From an uncultured Neomegalonema sp. (GTDB lineage Bacteria; Pseudomonadota; Alphaproteobacteria; Rhodobacterales; Rhodobacteraceae), in the NCBI GenBank assembly GCA_937911325.1, contig CALDSD010000069.1:111183-175182 (forward strand): a stretch of 64,000 bases of DNA, given 5' to 3'. The first letter of the stretch is position 1, and the number at the start of each line of letters is the position of its first letter. A model generated the notes under the pieces. The model saw only the letters and a program-made list of their open reading frames with translations. It was not told the origin of the DNA and ran no database searches. A program made the position numbers and the translations under genes. Of the stretch, positions 44,901-50,730 are shown in pieces.

Positions 44901-46165
44901 TCCCAAAGAGTGTCGTTCGGGTTTGTCTGCTCCCCGACGGGCGTCAGCTGAACATCTTCGCTGAGACCGCCTCCTTGGCCTGACCACAAGCCCGCCGCTT
45001 CGCCTGAGGCGCGGGTCGGGTTCGGGTGGCCGCCATAGGTGCCGTCCTGGATGATGTGCAGGTTGTCCGGGTCGCCGTCGCTGGTGTTGTCGTCAATGTT
45101 GGGCGCGTTGGTCGCCACCTGGGTATCGGAGGTGACCTCGAAGCCGTTTTCGTCGACGACGTCGCCGCCCCAGCCGTTGTTCGGGCCGTTGTCGAAGGTG
45201 TAGATGTTGCCGCCTTCGGTGATCACGACGTCATAGGCGTTCCGATAGCCGGGCGAGTAGACTTGGACCGGGCCTCCATCGTCGAACTTCGCCTGATTTC
45301 GCCCGTCATTGCCGCCGAAGGTGTCAGCCGCTTCGGCGTCCGCCGCGCCGGTCGTCCCGCCTGCGCTGTCCTGTGCGCCGTCGCCGGTGACGCCGTTGGT
45401 GTTGGTGCGGGTGGGGTCGTCCAGCGTCGGCAGAGCGTAGACGTACTCGTCCACGTATGCGGTCCCGCCCTTGAGGCCTTCAGTCGTCTCGATATCGGCG
45501 AGCTGCGTCAGGTCGACACGCAAAAGCGCGGCTGAGTAATAGTATTCCGGCGTATACGCGAAGTTGTTGGACGGCGCGCCTTTGTTGTCGTGGCCGCCCG
45601 ACATCACGTACATGATCTCGCGCTGTTCGAAGACGCCAGGCGACACCTCGACGGTCTCCGTGCGGATGTCCATACCGTTGGTCGAGTGGTTTTCTTCCGA
45701 CCTTGGCAGGCCGATCACCAGGTCAACCTTCGTCCCAAGCTGCGTGTTCAAGCTCTCCCAGTCGCCGTTCGCATCGGGCGTCAGACGCGAGATGATGCCG
45801 GAGTTGGTGTCGAGATTGACGTCATTTCCGCCGCCGCCGGCGCCGATGCGGGGATCGCTCGAGGTAACGTAGAGGATCGGGTTTTCCGCGGTTCCCTCGA
45901 CCACGAGCCCGGTGACCTGGCGATTGTTGATCCCGTTGTTGAGATCGCCGTCGTCGTTATGGTTCGGGATGTCGTTGACGAGGGTGATGACCTGCTCGTT
46001 CGAGGCCTGCCACGTGTCTCCGACTTTGGCGACGTCATAAACTTTAATTATGCCGTTCTGCTGCGAAACGTACAGCCGCCCATCGGGGCCAAACTGCAGG
46101 GATGTGGGGTTACTGAGATTGGTTCCAGAAATCGTAGCTTGCGAAAATGTCTGGGTGATCGCCAT
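32930..46165 (-). CDS. Giant multidomain type I-secreted protein (4,411 aa): beta-propeller, malectin, LamG and cadherin-like domains
   Basis: Order of parts (approximate residues): N-terminal beta-propeller resembling soluble sugar/PQQ dehydrogenases (1-540, with ISGTNLSNPTSLQFGPDGR); an Asp-rich thrombospondin-3-like patch (DLDADNDGVLDKNDP, 568); a LamG-like region (600-900); an RTX-like stretch (DGQHTVNLGGGADTVTG, 950); malectin-like domains at 1045, 1358, 1708, 2330 and 2653; DUF11-like repeats at 2238 and 2561; Calx-beta (2860-2970); LamG-like domains at 3310, 3868 and 4230; six cadherin-like repeats. It lacks an N-terminal signal peptide, is strongly acidic and ends ILAEGSSFV, all typical of type I substrates. 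Secretion genes diverge from it. It is probably a calcium-bound surface adhesin or carbohydrate-binding enzyme. Catalysis by the propeller is unproven. Confidence 0.9.
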   Translation of the reverse strand: MAITQTFSQATISGTNLSNPTSLQFGPDGRLYVSQQNGIIKVYDVAKVGDTWQASNEQVITLVNDIPNHNDDGDLNNGINNRQVTGLVVEGTAENPILYVTSSDPRIGAGGGGNDVNLDTNSGIISRLTPDANGDWESLNTQLGTKVDLVIGLPRSEENHSTNGMDIRTETVEVSPGVFEQREIMYVMSGGHDNKGAPSNNFAYTPEYYYSAALLRVDLTQLADIETTEGLKGGTAYVDEYVYALPTLDDPTRTNTNGVTGDGAQDSAGGTTGAADAEAADTFGGNDGRNQAKFDDGGPVQVYSPGYRNAYDVVITEGGNIYTFDNGPNNGWGGDVVDENGFEVTSDTQVATNAPNIDDNTSDGDPDNLHIIQDGTYGGHPNPTRASGEAAGLWSGQGGGLSEDVQLTPVGEQTNPNDTLWDDLPEDWDTITGGNTNPIEGVYFGPDNSPGPKDESLLAINSSSNGITEYTADNIGDGGPGVEYLAVVSFNGNLTLMEIQTDGTAAGSTVTDTESINVGGTPLDVTALDNSGIPGSGGTGAGALFVAQIGANNIVVLEPGDPPGIDLDADNDGVLDKNDPLQFDPNNGTQTVLQGGETLLWDFNPAGGVNPGPDGEYNIGMNGWMIDGVGEINPDVLSETPGTDLLTDLDNTIRGGAPGVIQIKSVTDGDAFLGNNTQNDAIQGGFTPASDVETFTIRVPIFNPYSSVGLDQNFGSVGFALGDGTQSNYLKVVAGVGGGVPRLQVFYEENDTQVADITVNGAADSDFNNAANNATGNAIFNLYLTVDLSTPGAATAQAFYNYELSPGGGMVLTEPKAIGDPIVLQGNVLDAVLGNNTITAENGDELPSSAIVSLLATSTGPETPFQANFADLEITSTTFPPTNTPANDQADIDAASPTQGVDTIDYEGTGDITVPDGFENVDLGSNSNDGVSVSLNDGDNEVTAGDGQHTVNLGGGADTVTGTAANLDGDTIGDFDEDDQVVITGGAGGEILSAVEGSAIIGVDTTGDGNVDTTITFSGDVPPENIQAAEVNGDLVLTSVSPDQILYRVNAQSATINALTGAPLDPNGDIDWVGIGGQGAQSTTGVAVSTGNISTHGITGRAATGLYAVPDYVPQEVFDQERWDPAGTAPDMEWEFIASVAGTYTVNLFMGNGFGGTSAAGQRVFDIFIEGVLVEDDLDLSATLGHQVGGMFTYEVEVTDGVLDIDFGAVVENPLVNAIEIIGPAPAPGADTIAPVITEIDVQPLSTDPGNDQPINVIVTFTDETGLDVDSILATTLTVSGGPIGSDPTVVNILNGGADGDTTITAEYIVDAPDGGWPANTPYTFEVSGVTDEAGNAVAALSDGYTFLGASAAGTPLYRVNTGGPELAAADGSALAWSADTGNIGAAGNSPYLAANSTGGSTFSTASGSAVPVTSYDPNIAASAPDALFNTERFDADSAPEMKWEFPVAAGEYVVNLFFAEIFNGITAADQRQFDVSIEGAVPAVFNDVDPYEVAGPGGAFMLSHTVTVTDGTLDIEFLHDIENPAIKGIEILVAGDAVPIDSFNGVAAAGDDFSGDNNNPDDVSLGLGPNTLVVNGELSDADYITFTVADGQQLVAANLLGFEGGPSNLTFVALQQGDVMPTQADIESGAATLDGGTVYGEGQIGQDLLPLLTSTTVENAGQPTNGLPLPLGPGEYTLWFNQNQALTKTTLELVTEEIPEPAPVVAAINAGGPALSQDGIDFSADVHFENGSTFTDNADSGNGEQPVFDNTVFETERFGGAPETPELSYAIPVAQGGEYTVELYFAEIFQPNGAGDGIGARVFDVIIEGQTVLVDFDILSETGGDFNQSIVIEVPATFMPETFGDPNALDIDFSASSDNAKISAIVVRDVTPPTPTGGEATLTVNNNSNNIQISNFGDGSFVLTNTGTKDIVSFEIDVTNALYPDSVFDPFGVAGDTTAKAMTINGGSSTGVMEPASGYYVGAGGVLGFEGIQLEFDQGTDGGFNPGESVAFAVDMDPNSIAGAAKGTLDPGADPAWDIGGVSGAELIGSSFTITFADGSTATGQLQGQTNGSDVALQGGSQGLASQDVSGDAVDLTVNGLAPGGVGTYSDGGPTVIVNGEAGQTARVVLTMGFIQPGENNFPDTSDPNEYHDQLDAQLAALAAGDFPANNAVDFQSVDVVLTGAPQDISSLFDFSQVVNGGPVGGGGWNDDVEGQLPIGMVASLIDPNNGDLPVGPVTDPVYLQYAELIESDLSLDKTVSDSTPGVGDQITFSLSVANDGNVAATGVQVEDLLPSGYTFVSSNASAGTYDESTGLWDVGGVAVGATETLDITVTVEEVLTPEIVTPIIRVNAGGQEIIDPNGGPNWEADQAATPDGAVNGSSQFGVNSTHLVDRGVANDDVTYGDNTPSGPGTNATGAPDELFVTERFSTLANPNNIGYAFDVENGEYIVDLFFDELFFSSAGQRIFDVELEGVQVLTDFDPYAVNGNNDTVKESFNVTVLDGELNLELLKGSANNPNIAAIQISQVEGPMIDAAAYENYAQVLASDQDDPDSTPGDGSNGDDDDATVSVTALNTADLELSKTVSDSAPAFGDTITFTLTVTNTDGVGATGVAVNDLLPNGFAYVGDDSGGTYDPVSGDWTVGAVGVGESAELNITATVNGDVTIDDTVIYRVNAGGGEIADAVLNWEADTNGNPSDARVGTGGGNVSNTAGMTPVAGAPAALFDQERWDPVAQPTMKYEFAVDAGEYEVRLFMGNNFNGTSAVGQRVFDVELDGQLLQNLDDVDLVSLFGHKSGGVISITILVTDCTLDIEFFHQGADNPLINGIEIIQVGGEQPADYTNYAQVIAADQADPDSIAGDGSTADDDDATVVVDATLLGSNEATLAATAAAPAEGGADGEFTVTLEENVSENTTIAYLIEGSATNGDDYATLTGEVVIAAGTNSAVIPVLVTDDGEFDPDETVTITLTNVVSGDANVVVGATNSDTVTISDNDPEQVEGGKLDIAVTPGGGLGASTFTGQSFQLTNASVDGVTVTNVTIDLSTGILPDMVFDPTGGGGDATASPFTANTGAALTGFVPYADSAVDPYSQPRNGGFDVLSIDFTDFDAGETFTFTSDVDPNSIQGVPGAGAAGAVSGYELMGATVTVTFSDGTNTETSIGALFDENYFDGGAGNVGGGAGEVTTADAVAAPTLSVVGQTGDLVPSLPGAQIDISGTDFTLLVEGEAGATFDIVQVDSRLFIASGEPPFDIAADELPFYANEAMAGKAVFTGTIGLDGTVEVPASLIVSTGTPAGGLNAFMAVVTNADGEVSTTSAPLVVKQGAPLVYDAPGVMEFDGTDGTGMTVPHTSDFAIPQGTIAYSFVANDTSGTQGHFSKDASFFGGGGHTSIYLTGSTLIARLQTLDSSIELSSDGFSAGEEYEVAVTFGPNGVGLWIDGNLVDSDPTAVSWEGNDEEIVWGERSWGSSNDAPFDGVIVDKQIYSEVLTASQIAALAANSSASNEPPVATDDAVTIAEDSGPVVINVVANDTDADADTVVVDAIFTDPSNGSAIVSGAGEVTYTPDLNFNGTDSFVVQVTDGNGGFDTATVTVTVTPEDDDPTAVDDSDSVITGASVDINVVANDIEPDGEALTVTAVTDGANGTVVNNGDGTVTYTPTGGFTGPDSFTYTIEDPDGGVASTATVTVTVLSEPNAPPVAVDDDVTVAEDGSVNFQPGSNDTDGNNDPIVASGIVSGPTNGVAVVETDGTVTYTPNANYNGSDSFEVQVTDGVGGFDVSTVNVTVDAVNDPPVANDDDATTSEETPVIIDLVGNDTDIDGDLLTIDSVDDPANGSVADNGNGTITYTPDAGFSGEETFSYTVTDGLETSTATVTVNVTSFPTPIVDMPGDMIFDGTNASVIEMMHSPTYEIPEGTLNFSFNAGDTNGSQGLFAKDASFFGNGGHTTVYLDGSTLTARLQDTNTSAELSFGGIVAGQEYDVAVTFGPDGVGLWVDGVLADSDALPVSWEDNTEYMQWGGRGWGSSSGAPGFDAPFNGTISNKQLYAVSLDAGQIAELHADGPPNNPPVAVDDMLMVTEDGVANFDPTQNDSDLDGDDLTVTAIASGPMNGSALIEANGTVTYTPDANFFGADSFELVVGDGNGGFDTSTVAVTVAPVDDPTIAVDDDAVTSAETPVVIDVLANDVDADGGLSLVSNTDPANGVVADNGDGTFTYTPNAGYTGPDSFDYVVQGDGGGTDTGTVNITVSAEPVLPTPVFELAGVNTYNDSNADVDNFAPNPALQQAAITVAFSFVADSFSGKQGLVVKDASFFGDGGDFTAYLDGDDLDVRIQDASSSFVLNLDNLDAGQEYEVAVVLTDTLAQLWVDGGLVEETTSIDATWDTNTEWLQVGGLGWGSGRGEDSFKDPFDGQIADVQIFDEALSPDLIQILAEGSSFV
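33480..35735 (-). repeat. Six cadherin-like (tandem Ig-like) repeats in two blocks
   Basis: Units of about 85-95 residues begin with an AVDDxxxxxED-type strand followed by a ND.D.DGD calcium-like patch and end with a TVTVTV-type strand. Four copies lie between about 34590 and 35735, and two between about 33480 and 34055, with a LamG-like domain separating the blocks. They are protein-level repeats; the DNA has diverged enough to avoid long exact repeats. Confidence 0.8.
37720..43035 (-). repeat. Five malectin-like domain repeats inside the giant gene
   Basis: Each copy starts with a RVNAGG-type strand (LYRVNAQSATI near 43025; LYRVNTGGPEL near 42090; AAINAGGPAL near 41040; IIRVNAGGQEI near 39175; IYRVNAGGGEI near 38205). 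Each continues with a phrase like LFDQERWDP or FETERF and then a YTVNLFFAEIFNG-like strand, and closes with DIEFLHDIENPAIKGIEIL or a similar run. Each is about 170-190 residues. Malectin folds bind carbohydrates. The copies are interrupted by other domains between 1 and 2, and between 3 and 4. Confidence 0.8.
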
Positions 46166-46566
46166 TATGAATTTCCCCGCTTTGCATCCCTAGCCGCTTG
46201 TTGTTGCAGCCATTTCCGTCGATCACCCAAGTGTTCTTGGTGTGGGACGGGTTATACGTGTTTGCGTTTAACCCGGCATAATTTCGGCGATAAAGCAATA
46301 AAAGTTGCAATTCTTTAACCAATAAAAGCACAGTCAGGGTCGGATGGCTGCGCTCGAATGTCCCATAATGGTTGGTTATTGCAGCGTTGCTAACCAGCCT
46401 GAAACCTGGACGCCGACCTGCATCACGGCGGCGTCGGTAGCCTGGCTCTCGCCTTCAGGTTCGCGGTTTGGAACTTGCATGCGGCGAGGGTATCAGCAAA
46501 TGTGGCTCGGCTATTGCGCCGAGGCGAAAGAGCTCATCCGGAGCGTAGAGGGAACGCATCACGGTC
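46166..46566. other. Divergent promoter region between the giant protein and its secretion genes
   Basis: The 401 bp gap separates two divergent genes. The part 46170-46345 is AT-rich by local standards (TTTAACC... and CAATAAAAG) and is the likely site of both promoters. The frame starting near 46344 on the + strand reads into the ABC transporter region out of frame and is not a gene. No riboswitch or clear operator was recognised. Confidence 0.5.
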
Positions 46567-48282
46567 ATGGCATCTACTTTGGAGACTCCGCTGCAATCAG
46601 CGATGCGGTCCGGACGCAGAGCCTTTATTTTTATTGGCTTCTTCAGCTTTTTTCTCAACTTGCTGATGCTCGTCTCGCCTTTCTACATGCTTCAGATCTA
46701 CGATCGCGTTCTGAGCTCGAACAGCAAGGACACGTTGTTCTTTCTGACGCTGCTAGCGGTTGGTTTGCTGGCGATCGGCGCCGTTCTCGAACTTGTTCGC
46801 AGCCGCATTCTGGTGCGTCTGGGCGAGGCGATCGACGACGATGTCAACGCCGCCGTATACGATGCGATTTTTCGCCGGCGGCAGCAGTCTGGCGCGGGCG
46901 GCGGCCAACCTGTGCGCGATCTGGAGACCTTTCGCCAGTTCATGAGCAGCGCCGGCCTCGTCGCATTCTTCGACGCGCCATGGACCCCCATTTTCATCGC
47001 TGTGATCTTCCTGTTCCACCCGTGGCTCGGCGTCATTGCGCTGGTCGGCGCGATCCTGCTGTTCGCGGTCGCGCTGACGTCAGAGTTTGCGACGCGCGAC
47101 AGGATGCGGCGCGCGGCTGGCGCGTCGATGACCGCTCATTCGATGGTGGAGTCGAATTTGCGCAACTGCGAGGTCGCCCACGCGATGGGAATGACCGACG
47201 CTCTGCGCGCGCGCTGGATGTCCCAACATCTCAGAGGGCTGGAAAACCAGACTGTCGCGAGTGATCGCTCGGGCCTTCTGACGGCGATCGCGAAACTGAT
47301 CCGACCGGTCCTCCAGATCGGCATACTCGGGACAGGCGCGTACCTCGTGATCGAACAGCAAATCACCGCCGGCGTGATGATCGCCGCGTCCATAATTCTT
47401 GGGCGCGCTCTCGCGCCAGTGGAGGCCTCGATCGCTCATTGGCGCGCGTTTATCGCCGCGCGGGCCTCGTACGAGCGCATTCGCGAAATCCTGACCGCGC
47501 ATCCAGCTCCTGAAGAAAGGATGCCGCTGCCGGCCCCGAGCGGCGCCTTGAGCGTCGAGGGAGTGACGCTGTTGCCGCCCGGCGGCGACAAGCCGATTCT
47601 TCTGGCCGTCAATTTCTCCGTGGCCCCGGGCGAGATGATCGGTGTGACTGGACCGAGCGGAGCCGGCAAATCAGCGCTGGCGCGGTTGATCACCGGTGTC
47701 TGGCCGCCCAAAGTCGGGGTGGTGCGTCTTGACAATGCTTCGCTCTCCGATTGGGACGACCAGGCGCTTGGACCGCATATCGGCTACCTGCCACAGGATG
47801 TCGAACTGTTCAGCGGCACGGTCGCCGAGAACATCGCTCGCTTCCAGCAAGTCTCGTCAGAGAGCATCCTCGACGCCGCGCGCCTTGCGGGCGCCCACGA
47901 GATGATCCTTCGGCTCGAGCAAGGCTATGACACGCAGATCGGCGAGGGTGGCGTGGCGCTTTCCGGCGGGCAACGCCAGCGCATCGGACTGGCGCGCGCC
48001 GTCTACGGCCTGCCGGCGTTGATCGTGCTCGATGAACCCAACGCCAATCTGGACACGGCCGGTGAGCAGGCTTTGTCGGAGGCGCTCTTGCGACTCCGGG
48101 AATTGAAGCGAACCGTCGTCTTGATCGCGCATCGCAATAGCGGCCTCCCACCCGTCGACCAGATCCTAACCGTCGAAGGAAAGCAGGTGCGCACGTACTC
48201 CAGTAAAGATAAGGACGCGGCCGGCGCAAACCCGGCGGCAGCCACAGGCGGCGGGACTGTCACGCCAATCGTGAAGTTCTGA
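46567..48282 (+). CDS. Type I secretion ABC transporter (PrtD-like permease/ATPase)
   Basis: Inner-membrane half-transporter of a type I system; a homodimer exports the substrate directly to the outside together with the fusion protein and a TolC-like channel. Of 571 residues, about 20-320 are the membrane domain, starting FIFIGFFSFFLNLLMLVSPF. The ATPase carries Walker A GPSGAGKSA near 361, signature LSGGQRQRIGLARA near 465, Walker B ALIVLDEPNANLD near 485 and LIAHR near 519. There is no C39 peptidase domain, so the substrate should have a C-terminal signal. It is divergent from the giant gene and 19 bp ahead of the fusion-protein gene. No TolC homologue is in the window. Confidence 0.94.
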   Translation: MASTLETPLQSAMRSGRRAFIFIGFFSFFLNLLMLVSPFYMLQIYDRVLSSNSKDTLFFLTLLAVGLLAIGAVLELVRSRILVRLGEAIDDDVNAAVYDAIFRRRQQSGAGGGQPVRDLETFRQFMSSAGLVAFFDAPWTPIFIAVIFLFHPWLGVIALVGAILLFAVALTSEFATRDRMRRAAGASMTAHSMVESNLRNCEVAHAMGMTDALRARWMSQHLRGLENQTVASDRSGLLTAIAKLIRPVLQIGILGTGAYLVIEQQITAGVMIAASIILGRALAPVEASIAHWRAFIAARASYERIREILTAHPAPEERMPLPAPSGALSVEGVTLLPPGGDKPILLAVNFSVAPGEMIGVTGPSGAGKSALARLITGVWPPKVGVVRLDNASLSDWDDQALGPHIGYLPQDVELFSGTVAENIARFQQVSSESILDAARLAGAHEMILRLEQGYDTQIGEGGVALSGGQRQRIGLARAVYGLPALIVLDEPNANLDTAGEQALSEALLRLRELKRTVVLIAHRNSGLPPVDQILTVEGKQVRTYSSKDKDAAGANPAAATGGGTVTPIVKF

Positions 48283-48301
48283 ATGAGCGGCGGCGGAGAC
48301 A

Positions 48302-49651
48302 ATGGGAGACATGTCGATGGATGAGCCAAAGCCTGCTCTCGAAGATGCTGCAAGCACTCGCGCTCCGCGGGCGTCGCGTGGCTGGATATGGCTCGGAATG
48401 GGGATGGTTCTGTCGATCTTCGGCGGGCTGGGCGCATGGGGGTCTCTCGCGCCGATCGACAGCGCTGTCATCGCGCCCGGGGTGTTCATCGTCGACGCCA
48501 AGCGTCGCACGGTTCAGCATCTGGAGGGCGGCATCGTCGATGAGATCCTGGTGCGCGACGGCGATCTGGTGGGCAAGGACGTTCCGCTGGTTCGGTTGAG
48601 CGATGCGCGTGCTAGGGCGTCGCTGGCGATCGTGGACCTCGCGGTTCGCAAGGATCTCGCGCTTGAGGCTCGGTTATTGGCCGAACGCGACGGCGAAGCC
48701 GTGATCGAGTTCCCGCCGGAGCTGCTCGCGCAGACGGAAGACGACGCGGAAGTCGCCGAAGCGCTCATGGCTCAACAAAGGATCTTTGACACGCGCCGTG
48801 ACGCGATCGACGGCGAGATCGAGATCCTCATGGCTCGGATCGGACAGTTCGAGCGAGAGATCGAAGGTCTTGATGCTCAGGCGGCCTCGAAGAGCGGTCA
48901 GATCGAGCTGATCGAAATCGAGATCGCAGATCAAGAAACGCTGTTCTCGAAAGGGCAGTCGACAAAGTCCCGCCTGCTCGCCCTCAAGCGCGCGCGCCTC
49001 GATCTGCTCGGCGAGCGAGGCGAGCTCGAAGCGAATAGTGCGCGTACGGCGCGACAGATCGGAGAGACGCAGCTTGAGATCATGCAGCGTCGTCGCGCCG
49101 TGGAACGCGAAGCCACCGGCGAACTCGAAGAGGTGCAGGCGCGGTTGCGGGATCTGAGCGAGCGCAAGGTTGCCGCCGTGGACGTGCTGTCCCGACTTCA
49201 GATCGCCGCTCCGGTCGAGGGCGTTGTGGTCAATCTGTCGGTGAACACCATTGGGCAGGTGATCCAGCCTGGCCAGATCTTGCTCGAGCTGGTCCCGGCG
49301 GACGTTTCAACGTTGCTTGAGGTGCGAGTTCCCGTCCAGGACGTTGACGATGTCGAGCGCGGCCAGGTCGCGCGCCTGAGGCTGCTCGCCTACAACCAGC
49401 GCACAACGCCAGAGATTGACGGCGTCGTCGACTATCTGGCGGCGGACGCCACGACGGACGAGACCACGGGGTTCAGCTACTTCCGGGCGCTCATTCGGGT
49501 TCCGGACGACCAGCTCGCGCGTCTTGATGGCCTAGAGCTGCAGCCGGGAATGCCGGCTGAGGCTCTGATCCGCACCGGTGCGCGAACCGCCGTGGAGTAT
49601 CTGACGCAACCCTTGGTCGACAGCATCAATCGCGCCTGGCGGGAGAACTGA
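48302..49651 (+). CDS. Type I secretion membrane-fusion protein (HlyD/PrtE family)
   Basis: 449 residues: cytoplasmic N-tail (about 1-25), one membrane helix (WIWLGMGMVLSIFGGLGAW), lipoyl-like half (TVQHLEGGIVDEILVRDGD near 70), a long coiled coil (about 110-290, Glu/Arg/Gln-rich), the second lipoyl half (APVEGVVVNLSVNTIGQVIQ near 302), and a beta-barrel end. It bridges the ABC transporter and an outer-membrane channel. It lies 19 bp after the ABC gene. A later in-frame ATG (48311) is possible. Confidence 0.94.
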   Translation: MGDMSMDEPKPALEDAASTRAPRASRGWIWLGMGMVLSIFGGLGAWGSLAPIDSAVIAPGVFIVDAKRRTVQHLEGGIVDEILVRDGDLVGKDVPLVRLSDARARASLAIVDLAVRKDLALEARLLAERDGEAVIEFPPELLAQTEDDAEVAEALMAQQRIFDTRRDAIDGEIEILMARIGQFEREIEGLDAQAASKSGQIELIEIEIADQETLFSKGQSTKSRLLALKRARLDLLGERGELEANSARTARQIGETQLEIMQRRRAVEREATGELEEVQARLRDLSERKVAAVDVLSRLQIAAPVEGVVVNLSVNTIGQVIQPGQILLELVPADVSTLLEVRVPVQDVDDVERGQVARLRLLAYNQRTTPEIDGVVDYLAADATTDETTGFSYFRALIRVPDDQLARLDGLELQPGMPAEALIRTGARTAVEYLTQPLVDSINRAWREN

Positions 49652-49671
49652 CCGCTTTGGTTGTCGGCGCT

Positions 49672-49690
49672 TGGCGCGCGCCGCGCGCCA
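49672..49690. terminator. GC-rich hairpin between convergent genes
   Basis: TGGCGCGC pairs with GCGCGCCA around GCC, in the 60 bp between the fusion-protein gene and the convergent LysR-type gene. It has no T-run, so termination is plausible but not certain. Confidence 0.4.
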
Positions 49691-49711
49691 GAAGAACCCG
49701 ACACCTCCCGG

Positions 49712-50593
49712 TTAGACGGGGCCACGTCTCAGGAAATCAAGCAGCTCGTTCAGCGCCGCGTTCGTATCGTAGGAACGGTAGGCGATCCCATTGTCGAGCG
49801 TGAGCGGGCAGTCGGGGACCTCGACGACAACCGTTTGGGGCGGCGGCGACGCGGTGAGCTCGACCGGAACAAGAGCCGTGCCCACTCCGGCTGCAGCCGT
49901 CGCAACCGCGGACAGAAAAGAGCTGGCTTCCGCCACGATGACCGGCGAGACCCCGAGCGCGTGAGCAGAGCTGATCATCTCGTCATATAGGCGCGGCGCC
50001 CTGCGTCGTCCGTAGAAGATGAGAGGCTCCCCGAGCAGATCTCGCCACGATTGGCGCGTGCGCGCCGGATCCGTCGCCGGCGACCGGCGCAGTCCGAAAA
50101 ACCGAGATGGTCGCCGCGAATGAACGGCGATGTCGGGATGATCGAGCGGCGGGTGCAGAAACGCGACGTCCAATTCGTTCGTCGCCAGCGCGCTTTCCTG
50201 ATCAACGGTGCCCATCTCACGGATCTGGATCTCGATTTCCGGATGGGCTTCACGGAAGCGACCGATCGCCTCCGGCGCGGAGCTGAACGCCGCCACGGTG
50301 GTCAAGCCGACGCGAAGGACGTGTTCCTTGCCCGCCGCGAGCGCGCGAGCGACCCGAACAGACTCGTCGACGCGGTCCAGGACCGCCCGCGCTTCGAACA
50401 GAAAGTTCCGTCCGGCATGCGTCAGTCTGACGGCTCGCGTCGTCCGATTGAGAAGGGCGACGCCTAGCTCTTCTTCGAGGCGTTTGATCTGAACTGACAA
50501 CACCGACTGGGTGACTCCGGCGCGCTTTGCTGCTCGACTGAAATGCAGCTCCTCGGCAAGCGTGACGAAGAGCCGATAGCGCTTGAACTCCAT
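49712..50593 (-). CDS. LysR-family transcriptional regulator (293 aa)
   Basis: Residues 1-60 are a LysR helix-turn-helix: FVTLAEELHFSRAAKRAGVTQSVLS is interrupted only by typical positions, and LEEELGVALLNRTTRAVRLT follows. Residues 90-290 form a two-lobe effector domain (VLRVGLTTVAAFSSAPEAIG, ELDVAFLHPPLDHPDI, VIVAEASSFLSAVATAAAGVG), close to the BenM/CatM-like subgroup. It diverges from the exported propeller gene over 137 bp (50594-50730), where a regulatory site would be expected. An A/T-rich part near 50620-50660 is a candidate. The effector is unknown. Confidence 0.93.
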   Translation of the reverse strand: MEFKRYRLFVTLAEELHFSRAAKRAGVTQSVLSVQIKRLEEELGVALLNRTTRAVRLTHAGRNFLFEARAVLDRVDESVRVARALAAGKEHVLRVGLTTVAAFSSAPEAIGRFREAHPEIEIQIREMGTVDQESALATNELDVAFLHPPLDHPDIAVHSRRPSRFFGLRRSPATDPARTRQSWRDLLGEPLIFYGRRRAPRLYDEMISSAHALGVSPVIVAEASSFLSAVATAAAGVGTALVPVELTASPPPQTVVVEVPDCPLTLDNGIAYRSYDTNAALNELLDFLRRGPV

Positions 50594-50730
50594 CCGAAAC
50601 CTCTTGGCAATGATCTATCGGTTTTCACGATCAATTATTGCGCACTTAAAATTTCTCTGCAGCCTGTCGCAGCCCACATAGCAAATCGGTCGAAAAAGAC
50701 CGCTACGGAAATACTTGCGATGAGGGAAGA

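Noticed and set aside
32930..46165. Possible frameshift or assembly collapse in the giant gene
   Set aside because: The frame is open for 13.2 kb with domains in sensible order and no repeated DNA long enough to suggest collapse, though very similar domains could hide a copy-number error.
46344..47264. A + strand frame starting before the type I ABC gene
   Set aside because: It overlaps the ABC transporter in another frame and becomes Arg-rich there; the ABC frame has all nucleotide-binding motifs.
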